DNA from: Mucilaginibacter endophyticus | GTDB taxonomy: Bacteria; Bacteroidota; Bacteroidia; Sphingobacteriales; Sphingobacteriaceae | Reading direction: 5' to 3' | DNA: 64,000 nt | Assembly: GCF_003351025.1 (NCBI RefSeq) | Contig: NZ_QPCG01000012.1 | Location: forward strand, 62,001 to 126,000 | Part shown: positions 53,470 through 60,254 of the stretch, one piece after another | Layout of the letters: each line of letters opens with the position of its first letter | Numbering within the stretch: the stretch's first letter is position 1 | Program-made: the position numbers and the translations under genes | Notes under the pieces: model-generated | Seen by the model: only the letters and a program-made list of their open reading frames with translations | Told to the model about the DNA's origin: nothing | Database searches by the model: none

Positions 53470-54456
53470 TTAAAATTTGTTAAACTGAAAATAAATAATG
53501 CTGATAAACAACAGTAGATACAGTATTTCATAAAACCAGCGCTTTGTTGCATACAAAAAATAATAGGCAAAAAACACCGTTGCGGGTACCGCACAAAGCA
53601 AAAAATGGCTCAGGCGAAACTCTGAATTAAGATAAAATGAAAGCGCCGTAGTCAGAAAAATGAAAAACAACAACTGAAATGTTTTACGGATCTGTACGTA
53701 ACTTTTAAAGAAATTTTGTTGCAGTTTAAAAAAACAAAGCACCAATATCAAAATAACCGGCGCCAGCAAAAGGTAGTTATAAGAGTTTATACTGATATGA
53801 TCCGGAAACTTTTTGCCTAAGGGCAGCCAGATATGCGTAAACCGGGGCAGCATATCGTTCAGGAAATAGATAACCGCCAGGAAAAAGAATACGGTTACAT
53901 ACCCCAGTATCGAAATAACCCACTCGCGCCAGTTAAACGGCCGGTACACAATAAGCGCCACCCAGATAGCTAAAAACAAATAAATAAACGGGAAATACAC
54001 AAGCGAGCCCACCGCTACGATCATGCCCACATCATAAGTTGCCGATTTAACATCCTCACCCTTATAAAGGTTGAATAATTTATACAGCATCCATAGAAGC
54101 AGAAAATTACATATAAGCGGCGCACTTAATGTTAAAAAAGGCGTAAACAAACCAGCAAGCGTAACATACATTAACGCTGGTAAAAAAGTTGGTTTGCCCA
54201 ATAAGTTATGGTGATTGATGAGCGAATTAAGCAATAATGCTTGCGCGAATACCAGCCCGCCCGCAATTATCACATTCAACAGTGGCGAAAAAGCGTATTC
54301 ATATTTTACCGGGACCAGCAGCCGGGCAAATGGTTCAACAAAAATAAATTCAACCTTTTCGGGGACTTGTGCCATATAACCCACCCGGAGCACGAACAGC
54401 AAAATAGCCAGCCATAAAATATTAAGGGGATTATAGTTCCGGAAAAGATTGATCAT
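53470..54456 (-). CDS. DUF6427-like multi-pass membrane protein
   Basis: A 328-residue inner-membrane protein with about nine or ten hydrophobic segments and few charged residues, beginning 'MINLFRNYNPLNILWLAILLFVLRVGYM'. It resembles DUF6427, a Bacteroidota family of unknown role. I start at 54456, not 54483, because a complete promoter (-7 box TAATTTTG at 54481-54488) overlaps the longer start. Confidence 0.8.
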   Translation of the reverse strand: MINLFRNYNPLNILWLAILLFVLRVGYMAQVPEKVEFIFVEPFARLLVPVKYEYAFSPLLNVIIAGGLVFAQALLLNSLINHHNLLGKPTFLPALMYVTLAGLFTPFLTLSAPLICNFLLLWMLYKLFNLYKGEDVKSATYDVGMIVAVGSLVYFPFIYLFLAIWVALIVYRPFNWREWVISILGYVTVFFFLAVIYFLNDMLPRFTHIWLPLGKKFPDHISINSYNYLLLAPVILILVLCFFKLQQNFFKSYVQIRKTFQLLFFIFLTTALSFYLNSEFRLSHFLLCAVPATVFFAYYFLYATKRWFYEILYLLLFISIIYFQFNKF

Positions 54457-54480
54457 ATTATGCGGCCGTATTTGCGGTTG

Positions 54481-54512
54481 CAAAATTAGCAGAAAAACAG
54501 CTTACGTTGCAA
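54481..54512 (-). promoter_or_regulatory. Promoter of the DUF6427-like gene
   Basis: -33 TTG at 54510-54512, a 21-base spacer and -7 box TAATTTTG at 54481-54488, all within Bacteroidota spacing limits. The predicted start near 54475 lies about 19 bases before the ATG at 54456, which settles the choice of start. Confidence 0.6.
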
Positions 54513-54516
54513 TGCT

Positions 54517-55509
54517 TTAAACTCTTGCGTATTGCTTTACCAGTTTATCAACTATAGCGGCTGTTTCGTCAGGAAAATCAACGATGATTTTTTTGCTGTC
54601 GTTTATCCAATTACTTAAATGGCCATTGAATTTTTCATTGATTTCGCTCACTACCGGAACGCCCAGCTTAGAGGCCGATAGCGCGTTGCACTGCTGCTCA
54701 TATTGCCCCTTCATAGGTATCATCATGACCTTTTTCTGCAAAAACAACGCTTCAGCAGGGCCTTCAAAGCCACCGCCGGTAAGCAAGCCGGTACAGCTGG
54801 CCAAACTTTTATTGAAAGCCTCATTATTTACCGGGAAGATTTCTACATTACCGGATTGATAGGCTTGCTTTTGCCTTTTTGAAAACACCTGCCATTTAAC
54901 TTCTTTTTGTGTACTCAGGTACTTCAGCAGGGTTTTATCATCATATGCCGGCAAATAAACGGTATAATGCCCCAGATCAGAAGTTTCCATCTGCCTGATC
55001 TCGCTGCGGATCACAGGCGTGTTGATAAAAGTATCATAGCGCTCAAAATGGAACCCCACATGATAAGTGGTAGGCGAATAATTTTTTAAAAGCCACTGCG
55101 CAAAAGGGTCCTTTTTTTCGGGCCTCGGCGTATTGGGCGATACAAATGAACACTGATGACTTAATGAAACCGATGGCACTCCTCTTAGCCTGCAGGCCCA
55201 GGCACTTACCGGTTCAAAATCGTTGATGATAAGATCATACTGTTTTAGCGGAAGGCTCCGTAAATCGCGCTGAAACTGGCGCAGGTTCATGATTTTCCAG
55301 GTGGCCCAGTTATCTACGCCACCATTAGTGCCAAATACAAAACTTACGCCATGAAACTTATATTTCAGGGGCTGAGATAACGAAACTTCCGCTTCGGTGC
55401 CGCTCACCAGCAGGTCAACCTCACCGTATTGTTGCAGCAGGGGTACAATTTCCCTTGCCCGGCTGATATGGCCGTTACCTGTTCCCTGTATACCAAACAG
55501 TATCTTCAT
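54517..55509 (-). CDS. Glycosyltransferase, GT-B type (MJ1255-like)
   Basis: A 330-residue cytoplasmic or membrane-associated transferase. The N-terminus 'MKILFGIQGTGNGHISRAREIVPLL' is the glycine-rich loop and histidine of GT-B enzymes related to MurG, and 'CTGLLTGGGFEGPAEALFLQKKVMMIPMKGQYEQQCNA' is the nucleotide-sugar site. It resembles the MJ1255/VC2487 group. Donor and acceptor are unknown. The LpxH-like gene is 123 bases upstream on the same strand, which suggests lipid or LPS glycosylation. Confidence 0.85.
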   Translation of the reverse strand: MKILFGIQGTGNGHISRAREIVPLLQQYGEVDLLVSGTEAEVSLSQPLKYKFHGVSFVFGTNGGVDNWATWKIMNLRQFQRDLRSLPLKQYDLIINDFEPVSAWACRLRGVPSVSLSHQCSFVSPNTPRPEKKDPFAQWLLKNYSPTTYHVGFHFERYDTFINTPVIRSEIRQMETSDLGHYTVYLPAYDDKTLLKYLSTQKEVKWQVFSKRQKQAYQSGNVEIFPVNNEAFNKSLASCTGLLTGGGFEGPAEALFLQKKVMMIPMKGQYEQQCNALSASKLGVPVVSEINEKFNGHLSNWINDSKKIIVDFPDETAAIVDKLVKQYARV

Positions 55510-55524
55510 TAAAATAATTTCTTT

Positions 55525-55566
55525 TCAAAAAGGATGATGATCGCGCGGTACAGGTGTAGCAGACAT
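55525..55566 (-). other. Possible 13-codon ORF with a GGAGG site
   Basis: ATG at 55564-55566 runs for 13 codons (MSATPVPRDHHPF) to TGA at 55525-55527. GGAGG lies 10 bases before the ATG, notable in a phylum that seldom uses Shine-Dalgarno sites. It could be a leader peptide for the glycosyltransferase gene downstream, or chance. Confidence 0.2.
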
Positions 55567-55632
55567 GCTGGTTTACCTCCGCCAATATTCAGGGGGTTAA
55601 TTTAGTAAAGAAAAATGTTTTCGCCGTGTAAT

Positions 55633-56487
55633 TTAATCGTGTTCGTGCTTAAAACGCTCCAACAGGTTTTTAACGTCAAGCATGGCGTTCAAATCTTCCG
55701 AATCGGTTTTATCTTCTTCATCCGCATCGGTATTGAAATCATCAGGCTTATATCTGAATACTTCCCACTTCCCGTCGTTATACTCCAATGCGCTCAGGCT
55801 TTCTACCCAATCGCCCGAGTTTAGATAAAGTACCGAACCGTTATTTTGGGTTGATGTAATTTCCCTGATCTCGGCGTGGTGAATGTGACCACAAATTACA
55901 TAGCTGTATTCTTTATCCACAGCCAGATCAGCCGCGGTTTGTTCAAACTGGTTAATGAATTTTACCGCCTCCTTAAAACTGGCTTTTACCTTTTGCGAAA
56001 AGCTCATTTTTTGCCTGCCAATTGCCGTAAGGAACCAGTTCACAAAACTGTTGATCAAAATAAGCGTATCATAACCCACTGCACCCAGTTTGGCCAGCCA
56101 CTTAGAGTGCTGCATGGTAACGTCAAAAACATCCCCATGAAAAATCCAGGCCTTTTTACCGTCGATATTAAGCACAAGTTTATCAAGCAGCTGAAAAGTA
56201 CCCATGTTAAAATCGGTAAACTTCCGCAGCATTTCGTCATGGTTGCCGGTTAAATAATAAACCGGGATACCATCAGTAACAAACTTCAGGATACGGCGCA
56301 CCACTTTCATGTGTGCTTCGGGCCAGTACGATTTACTAAATTGCCAAATATCAATAATATCGCCGTTCAGGATAAGGATTTTGGGCTTGATGCTTTTTAA
56401 ATATTTAAGCAATTCTTTTGCGTGACAGCCGTAAGTACCAAGGTGCACATCAGATATTACTACAATATCAACTTCGCGTTTTGCCAT
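55633..56487 (-). CDS. LpxH-like UDP-2,3-diacylglucosamine diphosphatase
   Basis: A 284-residue calcineurin-like phosphoesterase. All metal motifs are present: 'VVISDVHLGTYGC', 'LILNGDIIDIW', 'YYLTGNHDEML', 'WIFHGDVFDVT' and 'VICGHIHHAEI'. The pattern matches the LpxH/LpxH2 branch that cuts UDP-diacylglucosamine in lipid A synthesis. The acidic tail (DADEEDKTDSEDL) is unusual for LpxH. Identification as LpxH itself is likely but not proven; related enzymes act on other substrates. Confidence 0.82.
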   Translation of the reverse strand: MAKREVDIVVISDVHLGTYGCHAKELLKYLKSIKPKILILNGDIIDIWQFSKSYWPEAHMKVVRRILKFVTDGIPVYYLTGNHDEMLRKFTDFNMGTFQLLDKLVLNIDGKKAWIFHGDVFDVTMQHSKWLAKLGAVGYDTLILINSFVNWFLTAIGRQKMSFSQKVKASFKEAVKFINQFEQTAADLAVDKEYSYVICGHIHHAEIREITSTQNNGSVLYLNSGDWVESLSALEYNDGKWEVFRYKPDDFNTDADEEDKTDSEDLNAMLDVKNLLERFKHEHD

Positions 56488-56564
56488 TAAATTAAGGGGC
56501 TATTTTACAGGCCGGCATGATTTGGTTAGCCGGAAAAAACAATATTTTATTAATAAAGCAACGA

Positions 56565-56675
56565 TTACTCGTCGTCCTCATCTTCGTTAACTGTCAATTC
56601 ATATGGACTTGCGTAGAAGCAGCCGACAAGTATCAGCAACCCTATAACTACCAAATAAGCATACTCAAAATTCAT
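56565..56675 (-). CDS. 36-residue single-pass membrane protein with acidic tail
   Basis: ATG at 56673-56675, stop TAA at 56565-56567. The product has a hydrophobic helix (about residues 5-24, 'YAYLVVIGLLILVGCFY') and a C-terminus 'NEDEDDE'. Composition and topology look like a real small membrane protein and not chance coding: hydrophobic core, cysteine, then seven nearly all-acidic residues. It lies 77 bases upstream of the LpxH-like gene on the same strand. I do not recognise it. A frame on the plus strand covering the same bases has no such structure. Confidence 0.45.
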   Translation of the reverse strand: MNFEYAYLVVIGLLILVGCFYASPYELTVNEDEDDE

Positions 56676-56745
56676 TACAAAGATTTTTACAAATGTCTGA
56701 AATCTAACATTATCCTACTGTTAAGACTTCATTAAATGTAAAAGG

Positions 56746-57279
56746 TTACTTTGCTGTGCTAAATTTATTTTTTATCCTGTCGAGCTGTTTTAAGTGGTGC
56801 TGTAAATGGATGCGGATAAACTTAAACCATTGTTTGGCATTAAGCATGCCCAGGCGGGGATGTTTGTATTTATTGGCCGGAGAAGAGCCTGCAATAAGCG
56901 GCATGGTAGTGTCAACCCGCTTGCGGCATTTTATGATCAGGTTTTTGGCATCTTCCTTACTGATTTTGTTGGCAGCCATTTTATCACTAACCGTACTGGG
57001 AACTGTTGTTTTAACGGGCGGAAACTTACCCAGCAGCAGCAAGATCCTTCCCTCCCAGTTAATGCCTTTTTTGGTGGGTTCGCAATTGCCATGCGTACAA
57101 CGTTCAAGCGCTATTGATGAACCAAGCGTAGCCTGCATAATGTGACTATACACCTCCGCAAACGACCAGCCGCCGTTTGGCGGAGTAACATCAAACAACT
57201 CATCAGGTATAATATCCAGTTGTTTGCGGTATTCATCAAGGGCTGCATCAATAGCTTTACGTTCTTTGGCAATACTCAT
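56746..57279 (-). CDS. DinB-family protein
   Basis: A 177-residue protein with the DinB/YfiT four-helix-bundle fold, starting 'MSIAKERKAIDAALDEYRKQLDIIPDELFDVTPPNGGWSFAEVYSHIMQ'. DinB-type bundles usually bind a metal with three histidines and include thiol transferases. Histidines in 'YSHIMQ' and 'RIHLQHHLKQL' could be ligands. It starts within the last four bases of the yjjG-like gene, so the two are coupled. Confidence 0.85.
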   Translation of the reverse strand: MSIAKERKAIDAALDEYRKQLDIIPDELFDVTPPNGGWSFAEVYSHIMQATLGSSIALERCTHGNCEPTKKGINWEGRILLLLGKFPPVKTTVPSTVSDKMAANKISKEDAKNLIIKCRKRVDTTMPLIAGSSPANKYKHPRLGMLNAKQWFKFIRIHLQHHLKQLDRIKNKFSTAK

Positions 57280-57971
57280 AAAAGTAAAGTTAACTCTTTT
57301 AAATGAGCAATCTGCACGGTTACATCATCCGGCTTTTCGAGGTTAAAAGGGTTAAAATAAATGGCATCCATGCCAAAATTAAACGCGCCGCGGATATCGG
57401 CCTCTATGCTATCCCCTATCATCACGCTTTCGGTTTTTGAGGCCCCGGCCAGGTCAAGCGCATGCTGAAATATCGCTTTATCGGGTTTATTGACACCTAT
57501 ATCTTCAGAAATGATAATGTTTTGAAAATATTTTGCCAGATCGGTCCCGGCTATTTTTATCCGGGTTGAATCTTTAAACCCATTCGAGATCAGGTGCAGG
57601 GTATACTTCGATTGCAGGTATTGCAGGGTTTCGTGCGCGTGCGGAAACAGGTTGGTTTTAGTAGGACAAAGTTTTACGTACTCATCCTCAAAATCAAGCG
57701 GCATCAGGTCGGGCTGTAAGCCAAGATCAATAAATGTTGATTTGAAACGGGCCTCACGCAACTCATCTTTGGTGATCTCGCCAATATGGTATTGCGCCCA
57801 GAGGCGGTGATTATTGCGGGTATAAGTTTCGATGAAGAGCTCGGCAGACTCCAACCCTATCTCAGCAAGCTGATGGATAACATATAGCTCCTGCAAAGCT
57901 TCCTCAGCATTTTTATCAAAATCCCAAATGGTATGGTCAAGATCAAAGAAGATGTGTTTGTATTGTTTCAT
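57276..57971 (-). CDS. YjjG-like noncanonical pyrimidine nucleotidase (HAD)
   Basis: A 231-residue haloacid dehalogenase-type phosphatase. Motif I 'FFDLDHTIWDFD' carries the catalytic D10 and D12, motif II 'LHLISNGF' and motif IV 'SVMIGDSIEADIRGAFNFGM' follow. YjjG removes phosphate from unusual pyrimidine nucleotides such as 5-halogenated or oxidised dUMP analogues. Its position downstream of upp, though separated by a repeat, also fits pyrimidine work. Confidence 0.9.
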   Translation of the reverse strand: MKQYKHIFFDLDHTIWDFDKNAEEALQELYVIHQLAEIGLESAELFIETYTRNNHRLWAQYHIGEITKDELREARFKSTFIDLGLQPDLMPLDFEDEYVKLCPTKTNLFPHAHETLQYLQSKYTLHLISNGFKDSTRIKIAGTDLAKYFQNIIISEDIGVNKPDKAIFQHALDLAGASKTESVMIGDSIEADIRGAFNFGMDAIYFNPFNLEKPDDVTVQIAHLKELTLLL

Positions 57972-58101
57972 GTCGGATTTCGGATGTTCGATTTCGGATT
58001 TGCTTGATTTAAAAATCGAAAGTCCAAAATTAGAAAATCTTAATTGTTAAATCCGAAATCCCAATTCCGAAATTCGAAATCAAAATAAATCCGAAATCGG
58101 A
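57972..58101. repeat. Inverted TTTCGGATTTCG word repeat filling the upp-yjjG gap
   Basis: Left arm words GTCGGATTTCGGATG, TTCGATTTCGGATTTG; right arm words AAATCCGAAATCCC, AATTCCGAAATTCGAAATC and AAATCCGAAATCGG. The arms pair through an AT-rich middle. The repeat takes up the whole gap from the YjjG start codon to the upp stop codon. Confidence 0.85.
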
Positions 58102-58746
58102 CTACGCTTTTTCTCCAAAGGCCAGATCCCCGGCATCGCCCAAACCAGGTACTATATAAGCTTTGCTGGTCATTTCGTCATCAACGGCGCAAACCCAGAT
58201 TTTGGCTTTGGGCAGGTTCGCTTTCACATGCGCTACACCTTCGGTACTGGCAATTACGGCGGCAATGTGCAGTTCTTTTATAGAGTATTGGGCCATCAGC
58301 TCTTTACAAACAGCAACAACACTTTGTCCCGTAGCCAGCATGGTATCGCACAAAATAAAAATCTTATCATCAAGGTTTGGCGTAGCGATATGATCAACCT
58401 GGATCAAAAAGCTGCCATTGCGTTTCACTTTGCGGTAGGCCGTGATAAACGCCGATGACGACTGATCAAAGAACTGCAGAAAGCCTTGATAAAATGGCAG
58501 ACCGGCCCGTAATATAATGCCCAGTACCGGCTCATCTGCAGGTACGTTAACGCTGGCTGTACCCAACGGGGTCTGAATTTCTTTGGTTTCGTAATGTAAT
58601 GATTTGCTCAGCTCATAAGCCAGTATGGCGCCCAGCCGCTCCTGGTTTCGCCTGAAGCGTTCCTTATCCTGCTGGATGACGGCATCCCGCAATTCGGCCA
58701 GAAACTGGTTGGCAATGGTATCGGTTTTATTGAGGATGAAAATCAT
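58102..58746 (-). CDS. upp: Uracil phosphoribosyltransferase
   Basis: Salvages uracil to UMP with PRPP. The 214 residues show 'GIILRAGLPFYQGFLQFFD', the PRPP-binding loop region 'IFILCDTMLATGQSVVAVCKEL' and the uracil-binding C-terminus 'YIVPGLGDAGDLAFG'. The length is standard. It appears to have its own transcript, ended by or running into the word repeat. Confidence 0.94.
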   Translation of the reverse strand: MIFILNKTDTIANQFLAELRDAVIQQDKERFRRNQERLGAILAYELSKSLHYETKEIQTPLGTASVNVPADEPVLGIILRAGLPFYQGFLQFFDQSSSAFITAYRKVKRNGSFLIQVDHIATPNLDDKIFILCDTMLATGQSVVAVCKELMAQYSIKELHIAAVIASTEGVAHVKANLPKAKIWVCAVDDEMTSKAYIVPGLGDAGDLAFGEKA

Positions 58747-58836
58747 GTTTAAATTTAAAGGTTTTTCGGCAATAGCATCATTATTTGTTTATTAAATGTC
58801 ATATCGGGTCGTCAGTAATAAACTTTATTTTGAATA

Positions 58837-58860
58837 TATGTAGTCAACTACGTAGATTTG
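58837..58860 (+). promoter_or_regulatory. GNAT-marR promoter with overlapping operator palindrome
   Basis: A TAGATTTG -7 box (58853-58860) matches TAnnTTTG. An 18-bp near-perfect palindrome, TA-T-GTAGT-CA-ACTAC-G-TA, lies at 58837-58854 and overlaps its first two bases. A regulator bound here would block RNA polymerase. The second gene of the operon encodes a MarR protein, whose family typically binds such palindromes in its own promoter. Confidence 0.65.
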
Positions 58861-58878
58861 TACATAAATATTAAAGTC

Positions 58879-59376
58879 ATGAATACTACACCGGTTATAA
58901 GCTCATTAAACAATACCTATTGCCAGCAGATCATTGATATCATTTTGCCAATTCAGCAAATAGAGTTTAACGTGCCCATTACACTTGAAGCCCAGCCCGA
59001 CTTGTTGGATATTGAAACCAACTACCACCAAACCGGCGGCAATTTTTGGGGAGCTACCTACAACGAACAGCTTATTGGCACCATAGCTCTGATTGCTTTT
59101 GGCGATAATGCCGCGGCTATCCGCAAAATGTTTGTGCTTAAAGATTATCGCGGCAAGGAGCTGGGCATTGCACAGTTATTACTTGATAACCTTATTACTT
59201 ATTGCAGGCAAAACAATATTACATCCATTTACTTAGGAACTGTTGAAGTGTTGAAAGCCGCTCATCGCTTTTATGAAAGGAATGGATTTACACGGCTTGC
59301 CAAGCATGATTTACCAGAATCATTCCCGCTTATGGCTGCGGATACTATTTTTTATGAGTTACATTTGAACAATTAA
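58879..59376 (+). CDS. GNAT-family N-acetyltransferase
   Basis: A 165-residue acetyl-CoA-dependent transferase with the GNAT core: 'AAIRKMFVLKDYRGKELGIAQLLLDNLI' carries motif A (R/Q-x-x-G-x-G/A, here RGKELG) and 'AHRFYERNGFTRL' motif B. The start is ATG 58879-58881; a TTG 21 bases upstream lies in the promoter. It is co-transcribed with marR 10 bases downstream, so its expression is probably controlled by that protein. The substrate is unknown; antibiotic or amino compounds are candidates. Confidence 0.9.
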   Translation: MNTTPVISSLNNTYCQQIIDIILPIQQIEFNVPITLEAQPDLLDIETNYHQTGGNFWGATYNEQLIGTIALIAFGDNAAAIRKMFVLKDYRGKELGIAQLLLDNLITYCRQNNITSIYLGTVEVLKAAHRFYERNGFTRLAKHDLPESFPLMAADTIFYELHLNN

Positions 59377-59386
59377 CAACGGAATA

Positions 59387-59866
59387 ATGAATGTTATTGA
59401 CGAATCGGGGATTTTGGCAATTTCAACAAGGCTGCAGCGCCTGGCCGAGCAGTTGCGTAAAGAAGGCGTACTCATTTACAAAGCCAACAATATTGAATTT
59501 GAACCCAAATGGTTCCCGGTTATTTATACGTTGCATTTTAAGCCGATGCTGAGCGTGGTAGAAATTGCAGCCGAAATTGGTTACACTCATCCTTCAACAA
59601 TAAGCCTGTTAAAAGAGTTGGAAAAAGAAAAACTTATTCGCTCAAAAAAAGACAAGGCCGACGAAAGGAAGCGCCTGATTATGTTAACGACAAAGGGACA
59701 GGAGCTTATAGAGCGCATGAAACCGGTTTGGGAAATTATAAAGGCAGCCGCCGCCGAAATTGCCGATACCCAGAACAACCTGATGAAGGCAATTACCGAA
59801 GCTGAAGAAAAATTAAAACAGCAAAGTTTTTTGGATAGGGCATTGCGTTTAAAGGCTGAGATGTGA
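59387..59866 (+). CDS. MarR-family transcriptional regulator
   Basis: A 159-residue regulator with the MarR winged helix: 'MLSVVEIAAEIGYTHPSTISLLKELEKEKLIRSKKDKADERKRLIMLTTKGQEL'. The recognition helix is near residues 65-80 and the wing holds the conserved DERK. MarR proteins bind as dimers to palindromes and let go on ligand binding. The likely site is the palindrome in the promoter of its own operon (58837-58854). Ligand unknown. Confidence 0.92.
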   Translation: MNVIDESGILAISTRLQRLAEQLRKEGVLIYKANNIEFEPKWFPVIYTLHFKPMLSVVEIAAEIGYTHPSTISLLKELEKEKLIRSKKDKADERKRLIMLTTKGQELIERMKPVWEIIKAAAAEIADTQNNLMKAITEAEEKLKQQSFLDRALRLKAEM

Positions 59867-59893
59867 GTTTACTAATATTGAGGCTAAAACGTC

Positions 59894-59981
59894 TGTCATT
59901 CTGAGCGAAAGCGAAGAATCCTCTTCACTATGCAGAGCCGTAATACGTGGTGAAGAAGATCCTTCGTTCTTAATAATGACA
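59894..59981. repeat. GTCATTCTGAGCG palindromic repeat
   Basis: Arms TGTCATTCTGAGCGAA... and ...TTCTTAATAATGACA, with AGGATTC-like and CTTCAC/GTGAAG inner pairs. A Bacteroidota-type intergenic palindrome, related in its GTCAT ends to the GTCATTGCGAGG family. Confidence 0.75.
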
Positions 59982-59996
59982 CAATTAAAAAATGGG

Positions 59997-60066
59997 GTCA
60001 TGCTGAGCCTGTCGAAGCATAGCGGGGTGGGCCTCTGCGCGCGTCCTTCGACAAGCTCAGGATGAC
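59997..60066. repeat. GTCATGCTGAGC...CTTCGACAAGCTCAGG palindromic repeat
   Basis: Left arm GTCATGCTGAGCCTGTCGAAG (59997-60017) and right arm CTTCGACAAGCTCAGGATGAC (60046-60066) are nearly perfect complements. This palindrome type is widespread in many bacterial phyla as a REP-like element. Confidence 0.85.
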
Positions 60067-60254
60067 AAGCTACCACACCTAATGTCATCGCACCTTTACA
60101 GATCCCGACTCTCTCTACCCATGACATAATTTGTTATGACTGATGTAATTTATTACCCCCGGCACAACAATGTTGACATACGGTTGTCATTACCATGTAC
60201 TTATTTTGATTTACAAACCCTGTTTCTGGATTATTTGTATTTTTACATAACAAC

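Larger units (their letters stand above)
59867..60254. other. Gene-free stretch with two palindromic repeats
   Basis: Between marR and uvrB. It contains two hairpin repeats (59894-59981, 59997-60066) and then about 190 bases of AT-rich sequence leading to uvrB, in which I see no gene or clean -7 box (closest is ATTATTTG). Confidence 0.6.

Noticed and set aside
56517..56735. A 72-codon plus-strand open frame before the DinB gene
   Set aside because: It covers the minus-strand 36-residue membrane ORF and has no helix, motif or promoter of its own.
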